A stretch of DNA of 50,859 bases, from NCBI GenBank assembly GCA_029553475.1, contig JAKPKV010000033.1:1-50859 (forward strand). Reading direction: 5' to 3'. The position numbers and the translations under genes are program-made. This document shows, piece after piece, positions 39,188 through 46,313 of this stretch. Within the stretch, counting starts at the first letter, position 1, and each line of letters starts with the position of its first letter. Below the pieces are notes generated by a model that made no database searches, had not been told where the DNA came from, and saw only the letters and a list, made by a program, of their open reading frames with translations. Source of the DNA: Armatimonadota bacterium (GTDB lineage: Bacteria > Armatimonadota > Hebobacteria > CAIYQO01).

Positions 39188-39661
39188 ATGCGCGCGCTTT
39201 TTGCCGGATCATTCGACCCCATCACCAATGGGCATATGGATCTCATCACACGTCTGGCCGGTCTGGCGGAGACGCTGGTGGTGGCGGTCGCGATCAACCC
39301 GCGGAAACAGCCGCTGTTCACCCCGGAAGAACGGGTCAGCCTGCTCGCCGAGCTCTGCCGTCCCTGGCCGCACGTGCAGGTGCGGGCGTTCGCCGGGCTG
39401 GTGACGGACGCCGCGCGTGCAGTCGGCGCGGACTGTCTCGCGCGCGGCGTGCGCGACGCGGACGACTATGCCCGCGAAACGCGGATGGCCCTGGCCAACC
39501 GGGCACTCACCGGCATCGAGACGCTGCTGGTGCCCGCCTCGCCGGGGTTGGCGTTCATCAGCGCGAGCCTGGTGAAAGACATTGCCGCCTTCGGCGGCGA
39601 TATCTCGCCCTTCGTCCCGGCCGTGGTGGCCGAGCACCTGCTGGCGCGCCTCGCGCGCTGA
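39188..39661 (+). CDS. coaD: Phosphopantetheine adenylyltransferase
   Basis: A 157-residue CoaD, which makes dephospho-CoA from 4'-phosphopantetheine and ATP in the cytoplasm. It shows the nucleotidyltransferase motif GSFDPITNGH (residues 7-16, His16), the NPRKQPLFTPEERVSLL and RGVRDADDYARETRMALANR segments, and ISASLVKDIA in place of the usual ISSTxVR motif. Length is normal. The coiled-coil gene that follows is a common coaD neighbour. A second CoA gene, coaX, is at 48771. Confidence 0.96.
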   Translation: MRALFAGSFDPITNGHMDLITRLAGLAETLVVAVAINPRKQPLFTPEERVSLLAELCRPWPHVQVRAFAGLVTDAARAVGADCLARGVRDADDYARETRMALANRALTGIETLLVPASPGLAFISASLVKDIAAFGGDISPFVPAVVAEHLLARLAR

Positions 39662-39731
39662 AGTGGTACGCCCGGGTGCATCACCGATACGCGCCCATGA
39701 CTCCCGCATGGGCGGAATGCGAGGTTTCGCG

Positions 39732-40247
39732 ATGGATGTCAATAAATTGTTAGATGAACTGGAAGAGCTGGTCGAACACGGCCAGGGGAACACGATGGGC
39801 CGCATTCGCTGGTTCCGCAAAGCGTTCTTCCTGGATGTGGATGACGTGCTGGACATCACGCATCAGATTCGCGTCTGCCTGCCGCAGCAAATCCAGCGCG
39901 CCGATCAGATCACCCGCGAAAAAGAGCGCATTCTCGCCGAGGCGCACGAACAGGCCGACCGCATGGTCACCGAGGCGGCAGAGCAGGCGGAGACGGCGAT
40001 CCGCAAGGCCCAGGAAGAGGCGCGCATCCTCGTCTCCAATCATGAGATCACCCGCCAGGCGACCCAGGAAGGGCAGCGCATCCTGGATCAGGCGACGAAG
40101 GACGGCGAGGCGATCCGCGAAGGCGCCCGAGAATTCGCGCGGCAACTGCTGGACAATCTCGCGCAGGCCATCACCAATCTCTCGCAGTATACCGGGCAGT
40201 TGCAGCGCGCGGCCGAGCAGGCACGCGAAGACGTGCATCTCTCCTGA
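39732..40247 (+). CDS. Coiled-coil protein, ATP synthase B-subunit-like
   Basis: A 171-residue soluble protein with no membrane segment. It starts MDVNKLLDELEELVEHGQ, a pattern seen in small proteins often encoded after coaD. Residues 65-165 form a long, charged helix (ITREKERILAEAHEQADRMVTEAAEQAETAIRKAQEEARILVSNHEITRQATQEGQ) with spacing like the F0 b subunit or DivIVA-type coiled coils. Its function is not known; a scaffold or cell-division role is possible. The start is the ATG 71 bases after the coaD stop. Confidence 0.75.
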   Translation: MDVNKLLDELEELVEHGQGNTMGRIRWFRKAFFLDVDDVLDITHQIRVCLPQQIQRADQITREKERILAEAHEQADRMVTEAAEQAETAIRKAQEEARILVSNHEITRQATQEGQRILDQATKDGEAIREGAREFARQLLDNLAQAITNLSQYTGQLQRAAEQAREDVHLS

Positions 40248-40275
40248 CGGCTCGCGCCATTGCTTTTCTAAACGC

Positions 40276-40300
40276 GCCGGGTTGGGTATAATGACCCGGC
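40276..40300 (+). promoter_or_regulatory. TATAAT element inside a small inverted repeat
   Basis: GCCGGGT (40276-40282) and ACCCGGC (40294-40300) flank a perfect -10 hexamer TATAAT (40287-40292), about 95 bases before the foldase start. The -35 is weak (TTTCTA, 16-base spacer). The repeat could be an operator. Confidence 0.4.
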
Positions 40301-40387
40301 CCGTGACTCGCGTCCCGCTCGGGTGAGCGGCGGCGTGCGGCGCGTGCTGATGAATCCGGTCTCGTCCAGGTGGAGGGAGAAGCCTTT

Positions 40388-42076
40388 ATGTCCCTGATGA
40401 AGCTGCGCAAGAAACTCGCGTCGCGCCGCACGACCCAGACGATCCTCTGGGCGCTTGTGGTCGTCTTTGTCGCCGGCATCGCCCTCACCGGCCAGTACGG
40501 CGGGGGAGGGAGGAACGGCGATGGACCGGCCGGCAACGCCAATTCCGGCCAGGTGATCGCCACCGTCAACGGCACGGCGGTGAAGTCCGGCGCCATTGAG
40601 ACCTATTACGCCGAGCAGCTGGAAGGCTTGAACGGCAGCGCCCCGGATATTGATCAGGCGCCGGGGATGCGCCAGGCCGCCTTCGCGCGGGCGACCCAGG
40701 ACGTGCTGAAGAAGAAGGCGTTGGCCGAGCTGCGCGCGGGGGTGAACTATTTCACCCTCCGCGACTACGCGAACGAGTATGCGCGCATCCAGGTCGCCGA
40801 CCTGCGCGCCAGCGTGGAAAAAGACCGCAAGGCCCAGGAAGAGGCGGCCACGACCGCGGAAGCGAAAAAGAAGCTGAAAGCCTTCGACGTCATGCTGTCC
40901 GAGGCGTATGAGTCGTTCCTCTCCCGCACCACCGCGGACGGCAAGAGCCCGGTTGCCAAACCGATTGATGACAAGAAGTTCATCAACGCCTACGTGAACG
41001 GGTTCCTGCTTGCGAAAGGCAAGAACGGCATTCACGACCGCTTCGCGGATTACATCAAATCCCAGCGCATCGGGGAAGCTTACGGAAAGCGCTTGCCGGT
41101 AGATCCGTTCAGCGCCGATTTCGCGAAGACCATTCACACCAAAGAAGTTGACGCCAGCATGATCTTCATCAAGGCGGACTATCCCTCGCCCGCCGGCATG
41201 AAGGCGGCGAAAGAGAAGGCGGATACGCTGCGCGACGAGCTGGAAAAAGATCCGAAATCCTTCGCGAAGAAGGCGGAGAGCGTATCGAAGGACATGATGA
41301 CGGCGATGAAGGGCGGCAGCCTGGGCACGCTGCAGTTAGAGCAGCAGGCGGCCCTCGTGGAATACCTGGCCTTCACCACGAAGCCGGGGGAAATCAGCGC
41401 GGTCTATCCCATGGTCATGCAGTCGTATATGGGCAATATGATCGGATACGTGCTCGTCACGACCGCGAAGATCAGCGACCGTGACGAGCCCGATGCGCGC
41501 TGGAAGCAGGGCGCGGACCTCGCCGTGCTGCGCGTGCGCCAGCGCTACGGCCCGGAATTCGGCGCGATGTATGTAGACTTGCAGCAGGCCGAGGCCGATA
41601 TCCAGTGCAAGACGGAAGAGATGGCGACCTACCTGGCTGAGATGCGCGTGGACGTGAACGCCGCCAAAGCGCACCGCGCGAAAGCCCTGCAGGATCCCAA
41701 GGTGCCCGCGGTGGTGCGCGCCGGTTTCGCCTATAAGCTGGGGAACGACACCGGCGATCCGCAGCAGCGTATCGCGTATTACCTGCAGGCGCTGCCGTTC
41801 GCGATGTCGAAGGCGTCGAGCATCTCCTACGATCTCGGCGTCGCCTATGCCGACACGGGGCAGAAGGAGGAGGCGTTGAAGCACTTCCGCAACGCGGAGG
41901 AGCTGGCATCTTCCACCGATCGCAACTTCCGCGAGCGCTTGCAGGAGCAGTTCAGCCAACTCGGCGCGAAAGACGACGCCGCCCGCGTCGATCAGTGGTT
42001 GAAGGATAATCCGGACATCGCGCCGGCCGGTGGCGGCATGGACTTCACGGGCATGAGCGGCTTTTCCCCGCAATAA
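40388..42076 (+). CDS. PpiD/SurA-like parvulin foldase with C-terminal TPR-like repeats
   Basis: A 562-residue protein with one N-terminal transmembrane helix (TTQTILWALVVVFVAGIALTG, about 15-35), a SurA/PpiD-type helical N domain (VIATVNGTAVKSGAIETYYAEQL), a parvulin-like domain (about 260-370: SMIFIKADYPSPAGMKAAKEKADTLRDELEKD, GGSLGTLQLEQ, KPGEISAVYPMV) and C-terminal TPR-like helices (ISYDLGVAYADTGQKEEALKHFRNAEEL). It is anchored to the membrane and probably helps to fold exported proteins, perhaps the cytochromes or pilins. The parvulin part is divergent and may be a chaperone only. Its TAA stop is also the left flank of a miniature element. Confidence 0.8.
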   Translation: MSLMKLRKKLASRRTTQTILWALVVVFVAGIALTGQYGGGGRNGDGPAGNANSGQVIATVNGTAVKSGAIETYYAEQLEGLNGSAPDIDQAPGMRQAAFARATQDVLKKKALAELRAGVNYFTLRDYANEYARIQVADLRASVEKDRKAQEEAATTAEAKKKLKAFDVMLSEAYESFLSRTTADGKSPVAKPIDDKKFINAYVNGFLLAKGKNGIHDRFADYIKSQRIGEAYGKRLPVDPFSADFAKTIHTKEVDASMIFIKADYPSPAGMKAAKEKADTLRDELEKDPKSFAKKAESVSKDMMTAMKGGSLGTLQLEQQAALVEYLAFTTKPGEISAVYPMVMQSYMGNMIGYVLVTTAKISDRDEPDARWKQGADLAVLRVRQRYGPEFGAMYVDLQQAEADIQCKTEEMATYLAEMRVDVNAAKAHRAKALQDPKVPAVVRAGFAYKLGNDTGDPQQRIAYYLQALPFAMSKASSISYDLGVAYADTGQKEEALKHFRNAEELASSTDRNFRERLQEQFSQLGAKDDAARVDQWLKDNPDIAPAGGGMDFTGMSGFSPQ

Positions 42077-42237
42077 GAAATTATCTCAAAATAGATCTGA
42101 GTGGGATGGGCGTGGGATGTTCGTGGCTGGCACGGCGGAGTTCCGTGAGGGTATGAGGCCATACATGCCAGGAACTCCGCCGTGCCAGGCGCGAACAGAT
42201 CGCGAGCAGCCCGCCAGAGATGGTTTGAGAGAGTTTC
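42077..42237. mobile_element. TNA-flanked miniature element, copy 2 (161 bp)
   Basis: Ends GAAATTATCTCAAA (42077-42090) and TTTGAGAGAGTTTC (42224-42237) are inverted repeats with 12 of 14 matches, flanked by direct TAA repeats (42074-42076, 42238-42240). The left TAA is the stop codon of the foldase gene. Inside is a 17-bp perfect inverted repeat (42128-42144 with 42171-42187). The middle shares sequence blocks and near-identical length with copy 1 at 29313. No protein is encoded. Confidence 0.75.
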
Positions 42238-42248
42238 TAAGCGCCACA

Positions 42249-42274
42249 CGGCCCCGGTGACGCGGCCGGGGCCG
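42249..42274. terminator. GC-rich hairpin between the miniature element and maf
   Basis: CGGCCCCGG (42249-42257) and CCGGGGCCG (42266-42274) are perfect arms around 8 bases. No T run follows. It may be the original terminator of the foldase gene, now separated from it by the inserted element. Confidence 0.4.
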
Positions 42275-42295
42275 CCGTGCGGTCTGGGTGCATGT

Positions 42296-42922
42296 ATGCG
42301 GACGCTGTTACGACGCCCACTGGTGCTCGCCTCCGCCTCTCCCCGGCGCGCGGAGCTGCTGCGGCAAATCGGCCTGGACTTTCGCCGCCTGCCCGCGCAC
42401 ACGGCGGAGTCGCCGCCCGCGCCGGGGCAGGAGGTGCTGGCGTGGGCACAACAGGCGGCGCTGGATAAAGCGCGCGCCGCGCTGCCCGCGCTGGATGCGC
42501 CGGCACTCGTCCTCGGCGCCGACACCGTTGTCCTCGCTCCCGCCGATGACCCCGCGCTGCCGCGCCTGCACGGGGGGCCCGTGCGCGTATTGGGCAAACC
42601 CGGAGACGCCGCCGATGCCCGCGCCATGCTGCGCGCGCTGTCCGGCCGCGAACACACCGTCGTGAGCGCGTTCGCGCTGGTCGAGTACCCGGAGGGGCGG
42701 GAGATCACCGACGCCGTGGCGACGCGCGTGCGCTTCCGCCCGCTGACCGACGGCGAGATCGGCGCGTACGTCGCCACCGGCGAACCGCTCGACAAGGCCG
42801 GCGCCTATGGCATCCAGGGGCTGGGCGCCGTGCTGGTGGAATCCATCACCGGCGATTATAGCACCGTGGTTGGCCTTCCGCTCACCCGCCTCTGGCAGCG
42901 CCTGGCGCCCTGGCGGCGGTGA
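42296..42922 (+). CDS. maf: Maf-family nucleotide pyrophosphatase
   Basis: A 208-residue Maf/HAM1-type enzyme that hydrolyses non-canonical or pyrimidine nucleoside triphosphates. The signature LVLASASPRRAELLRQIG opens the protein, followed by VLGADTVV with the catalytic Asp, LGKPGDAADARAML, a SGREHTVVSAFAL segment and GEPLDKAGAYGIQGLGAVLVESITGDYSTVVGLPL. The start at MRTLLRRPLVLASASPRR is set by the family; the ribosome site is weak. It has slightly longer loops than typical Maf (ALPRLHGGP). Confidence 0.93.
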   Translation: MRTLLRRPLVLASASPRRAELLRQIGLDFRRLPAHTAESPPAPGQEVLAWAQQAALDKARAALPALDAPALVLGADTVVLAPADDPALPRLHGGPVRVLGKPGDAADARAMLRALSGREHTVVSAFALVEYPEGREITDAVATRVRFRPLTDGEIGAYVATGEPLDKAGAYGIQGLGAVLVESITGDYSTVVGLPLTRLWQRLAPWRR

Positions 42923-42936
42923 TCGGGCGGGCCATC

Positions 42937-42966
42937 TTGTCATCACCGGCGCGCGCTCGCTATACT
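42937..42966 (+). promoter_or_regulatory. Candidate promoter of the Gfo/Idh/MocA gene
   Basis: TTGTCA (42937-42942) and TATACT (42961-42966) have an 18-base spacer. A GGAGG ribosome site follows at 42991. Confidence 0.55.
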
Positions 42967-43004
42967 GTGTACAGACGCGAATTCCCCTCTGGAGGCATAT
43001 CCAC

Positions 43005-44057
43005 ATGGCGAAAAAGACCCTTGGCGTGGCGATGATCGGCTGCGGCAGCATCGCGACGCACCGGCACGCGCCGGAAGCCGCCGCACATCCCCAGGTGAAG
43101 CTGCTGACGCTGTGCGACCCGGTGCTCGCCCGCGCGAAAGCCCTCGCTGACACGTTCGGCGGCACCCCCTGCGCCGACTGGCGAGCCGCGGTGGCGCAGC
43201 CCGCGGTGGACGCCGTCGTCGTCGCCTGCCCGAACTACCTGCACGCGCCGGTGACCATCGCCGCGCTGCAGGCCGGCAAGCACGTCCTCTGCGAAAAGCC
43301 GATGGCCACCTCCGCCGCGGAGGCGACGGCGATGATGGCCGCCGCGAAAGCCAGCGGCAAGACGCTGATGATCGCGCATAATCAGCGCCTCGCGCCGCTG
43401 CATATCCGCGCGAAACAGCTGCTCAAGAGCGGCATCCTCGGTCGCATCGTCACCTTCCGCACCTCCTTCGCGCATCCCGGACCGGAAGGCTGGAGCGTTG
43501 AAGGCGTGGGCGGCTGGTTCTTCCAGAAGGAGAAGGCGTTCGTCGGCGCCATGGGCGACCTGGGCGTGCACAAGGCGGACCTGGTCCGCTGGCTGCTCGA
43601 TGACGAGGTGGTGGAAGTGGCCGCCTTCGTGGAAGCCATCGCCGGCAAGCGGCAGTCCGACGTGGACGACAACGCCATCTGCCTCCTGCGCATGGCCAGC
43701 GGCGCCGTCGGCTCCCTCACCGCCGGCTGGAGCCACAATCCCGGCTGCGACAACAGCACCGTGGTCTACGGCGAGAAGGGCATCCTGCGCATTGACACCG
43801 ACCCCGTCTACACCGTCATCGTCGAGCTGGCCGACGGCGAGCGCCAGCTCATCAAGACGAAGGCGATGCAGACGAACGACGAAGGCGGACAGACCGACTC
43901 CGGCATCATGGCCACCTTCGTGGAGAGCGTGAATACGGGCAAGTGCCCGATCCCCGGCGAAGAAGGCGCCAAGAGCCTGGCCGTCATCCTCGCCTGTCTG
44001 GAATCCGCCGAGACGAAACGCTTCGTCTCCGTCGGCAGCGTCCTCGCCGGCGTGTGA
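43005..44057 (+). CDS. Gfo/Idh/MocA-family oxidoreductase
   Basis: A 350-residue NAD(P)-dependent sugar or inositol dehydrogenase-type protein. The Rossmann motif is VAMIGCGSIATHRHAPE, followed by VVVACPNYLHAPVTIAALQAGKHVLCEKPMA with the catalytic Lys of EKP, and the second domain has MGDLGVHKADLVRWLL with the conserved His. There is no signal peptide, so it is cytoplasmic. The ATG lies 9 bases after GGAGG. It probably works with the sugar-degrading enzymes of the window, but its substrate is unknown. Confidence 0.92.
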   Translation: MAKKTLGVAMIGCGSIATHRHAPEAAAHPQVKLLTLCDPVLARAKALADTFGGTPCADWRAAVAQPAVDAVVVACPNYLHAPVTIAALQAGKHVLCEKPMATSAAEATAMMAAAKASGKTLMIAHNQRLAPLHIRAKQLLKSGILGRIVTFRTSFAHPGPEGWSVEGVGGWFFQKEKAFVGAMGDLGVHKADLVRWLLDDEVVEVAAFVEAIAGKRQSDVDDNAICLLRMASGAVGSLTAGWSHNPGCDNSTVVYGEKGILRIDTDPVYTVIVELADGERQLIKTKAMQTNDEGGQTDSGIMATFVESVNTGKCPIPGEEGAKSLAVILACLESAETKRFVSVGSVLAGV

Positions 44058-44082
44058 CACGCTCGCGAAACGATGGTACACT
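44054..44082 (+). promoter_or_regulatory. Candidate promoter of argS
   Basis: GTGACA (44054-44059, overlapping the upstream stop codon) and TACACT (44077-44082) are 17 bases apart. Transcription would begin within the 34-bp palindrome. Confidence 0.45.
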
Positions 44083-44084
44083 GT

Positions 44085-44118
44085 CGAAGAACCTTGCGAG
44101 GCCTCGCAAGGTTCTTCG
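44085..44118. repeat. Perfect 34-bp palindrome
   Basis: CGAAGAACCTTGCGAGG (44085-44101) is followed directly by its exact reverse complement (44102-44118), with no loop. It lies between the oxidoreductase and argS. It might terminate the upstream gene (TTCTTCGTTGT follows) or form a structured 5' end on the argS mRNA. Confidence 0.8.
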
Positions 44119-44231
44119 TTGTGAGCCAGCCAGGCGCTGGGCGTGCTCCGCGCCTGACCGCGGCATGCGCCCCGGGAACCGGACGCGCCTCACCGATCAG
44201 AGAAAACGACGGTGTCGTACGAGGAGTCACC

Positions 44232-46004
44232 ATGCGCGAACGATTGCAAGAGCTGATTGCCGACCGGCTGACCGGGTATGCCGCGTCGCTGGGCATCACC
44301 CTGCCGGCGGACCAGATCGAGCTGCCGGCGCCGCCGGACCCCGCCCTGGGCGATTTCGCGATGAATCTGCCCCTGAAGCTGGCGCGCGTCGCCCGCAAGG
44401 CGCCCCTCGCCATCGCCGGGGAGATCGCCGACCTGCTGCGCGACCGGGAGGTCTTCGCGAAAGTCGAAGTGGCGCCGCCGGGGTATATCAATCTGGCCCT
44501 CGCCGAGGGCGCCATCAGCGCGGCGCTCAATGCCATCGTCGCCGATACGCAGCTGCAGCTGCGCACGGACGGCGCGCCGCGGACGGTGGTGCTCGATTAC
44601 TCCGGGGTGAATATCGCCAAGCAGATGCACGTCGGCCATCTGCGCTCGACGATCATCGGCGACGTCATTGGGCGCGTGCTGGAGGCGCGCGGGGAGCGGG
44701 TGATCCGCCAAAATCACCTGGGCGACTGGGGATTGCCCATCGCCATGGTGCTCTGGAAAGCCGGGCCGGCGCTGCGCGACCTCGACGCGCGCGGCGAGGA
44801 CCCGCTGCAGGCGCTCACCGTCGCCGACCTCGAGCAGATGTATCGCGACGCCACCGCCGCCGTCAAGGCTGATCCGCACGCGTCCGACGCGGTGCACCGT
44901 ATCCTCGTCGCGCTGCAGGGCGGCGACCCGCGGCTGCTCGCGGATTGGCAGACCATCACGCGCCTGTCCATGCAGGAAGTGTATCGCGTCTACGCCGAGC
45001 TCGGCGTACTGCTGACCGCGGACGATGAGCGCGGGGAGAGCTTCTATCGCGATCAACTGGCCGGAACGGTCGCCGCGCTGGCCGCGTGCGGCGCGCTCAC
45101 CGAATCGCAGGGGGCCATGTGCGTCTTCCTGGAGCAGTTCACCGGGAAAGACGGCACACCGCTGCCGGTGATCGTGCGGAAATCGGACGGCGGGTATAAC
45201 TACGAGACCTTTGACCTGGCGGCGATCCGCTTCCGCATCGAGGGATTGGGCGCCGACCGCGTCATCTACGTCACCGATGCCCGCCAGGCGCTGCATTTCG
45301 CACAGGTGTTCGCGGTGGCGGAGCGCTGTGGGTGGACGGCCCGCGGCGACGCGCGGGTGGCGCTGGAGCACGTCACCTTCGGCAGCGTGCTCGGCGCGGA
45401 CGGCACGCCGCTGAAAACGCGGGGCGGCGAGAACGTGAAGCTGGCGGACCTGCTCGCGGAGGCCGTCGCCCGCGCCTACGCCGTGGTGCACGAAAAAAAC
45501 CCCGACCTGCCAGACGCGGAGAAGCGGGCGGTGGCGCGCGCGGTGGGCATCGGCGCGGTGAAGTACAGCGATCTCCGCCAGGATCGCCATAACGACTACG
45601 TCTTCGATTGGGACCGCATGCTGGCGCTGGTCGGCAACACCGCCCCGTATTTGCAATATGCGCACGCGCGCATCTGCTCCATCTTCCGCAAGGGTGGGGT
45701 GGAGGAGGAGGCCATCACCGCCGCTCCAGCCGTCTCGCACCCCGCCGAGCGCGCGCTGGCGCTGAAACTGCTCGCCTTCGCCGAGGTGGTGGAAGCGGTG
45801 GAGGCGGAGCTGCGCCCGCATATCCTCTGCACCTACCTTTACGAGCTGGCGACCGCCTTCTCCGGCTTCTACGACCAGTGCCCGGTGCTCACCGCCGAGA
45901 CGGAGGCGAGCAAACAGGCCCGCCTCGCCCTCTGCCGCGCCGCCCGGCGCACGCTGGCGCGCGGCCTGGAGCTGCTGGGCATCGAAGCGCCGCGGGAGAT
46001 GTAA
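44232..46004 (+). CDS. argS: Arginyl-tRNA synthetase
   Basis: A 590-residue class I synthetase that charges tRNA-Arg. The N-terminal Arg-specific domain (MRERLQELIADRLTGYA...PPDPALGDFAMNLPLKLARVARKAP) leads to VVLDYSGVNIAKQMHVGHLRSTIIGDVIGRVLEARG, with HVGH as the HIGH motif, and the all-helical anticodon-binding DALR domain ends the protein (LALKLLAFAEVVEAVEAELRPHILCTYLYELATAFSGFYDQCPV). Length and order are normal. GAGGAG precedes the ATG. No T-box-like leader is visible. Confidence 0.97.
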   Translation: MRERLQELIADRLTGYAASLGITLPADQIELPAPPDPALGDFAMNLPLKLARVARKAPLAIAGEIADLLRDREVFAKVEVAPPGYINLALAEGAISAALNAIVADTQLQLRTDGAPRTVVLDYSGVNIAKQMHVGHLRSTIIGDVIGRVLEARGERVIRQNHLGDWGLPIAMVLWKAGPALRDLDARGEDPLQALTVADLEQMYRDATAAVKADPHASDAVHRILVALQGGDPRLLADWQTITRLSMQEVYRVYAELGVLLTADDERGESFYRDQLAGTVAALAACGALTESQGAMCVFLEQFTGKDGTPLPVIVRKSDGGYNYETFDLAAIRFRIEGLGADRVIYVTDARQALHFAQVFAVAERCGWTARGDARVALEHVTFGSVLGADGTPLKTRGGENVKLADLLAEAVARAYAVVHEKNPDLPDAEKRAVARAVGIGAVKYSDLRQDRHNDYVFDWDRMLALVGNTAPYLQYAHARICSIFRKGGVEEEAITAAPAVSHPAERALALKLLAFAEVVEAVEAELRPHILCTYLYELATAFSGFYDQCPVLTAETEASKQARLALCRAARRTLARGLELLGIEAPREM

Positions 46005-46021
46005 CAGACGAGGGGAGGGGT

Positions 46022-46274
46022 ATGCTCTTTGCCAACGTGTTTCCGCTCTGGTGGGCTGTTCGCTGGGGCCGCGGAGTTGTACTCCGCATACATTGCTACA
46101 CAGGTCTATCAGATAATCCATGTTGCGGATGCGTGCGGAGTACAACTCCGCGGCCCCAGTGTCCCCCGGATTGAAATCCGGGGCTGGAGAAACGAAGTCC
46201 ACCTCCGTGGACTCATCCGGTCGGGCCGACTGACCGGATATCGCGCAACGCGGGGGTCATTTGGCAAAGAGCAT
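46022..46274. mobile_element. 253-bp composite palindromic element
   Basis: The ends are perfect 14-bp inverted repeats, ATGCTCTTTGCCAA (46022-46035) and TTGGCAAAGAGCAT (46261-46274). Inside are four hairpins in a row: 26-bp perfect arms (46063-46088 with 46134-46159), CCCCGGATT/AATCCGGGG (46164-46183), AGTCCAC/GTGGACT (46196-46213) and ATCCGGTC/GACCGGAT (46215-46239). No protein is credible. It fills the 309-base gap between convergent argS and lon. It could be a non-autonomous mobile element or several nested insertions. Confidence 0.7.
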
Positions 46275-46313
46275 CATGCCCCCTGAACCCTTGAAGCTCT
46301 GAAACCCCAAAAC

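Noticed and set aside
44058-44231. A T-box riboswitch in front of argS
   Set aside because: No T-box consensus or specifier stem is visible; the only structure is the 34-bp palindrome.
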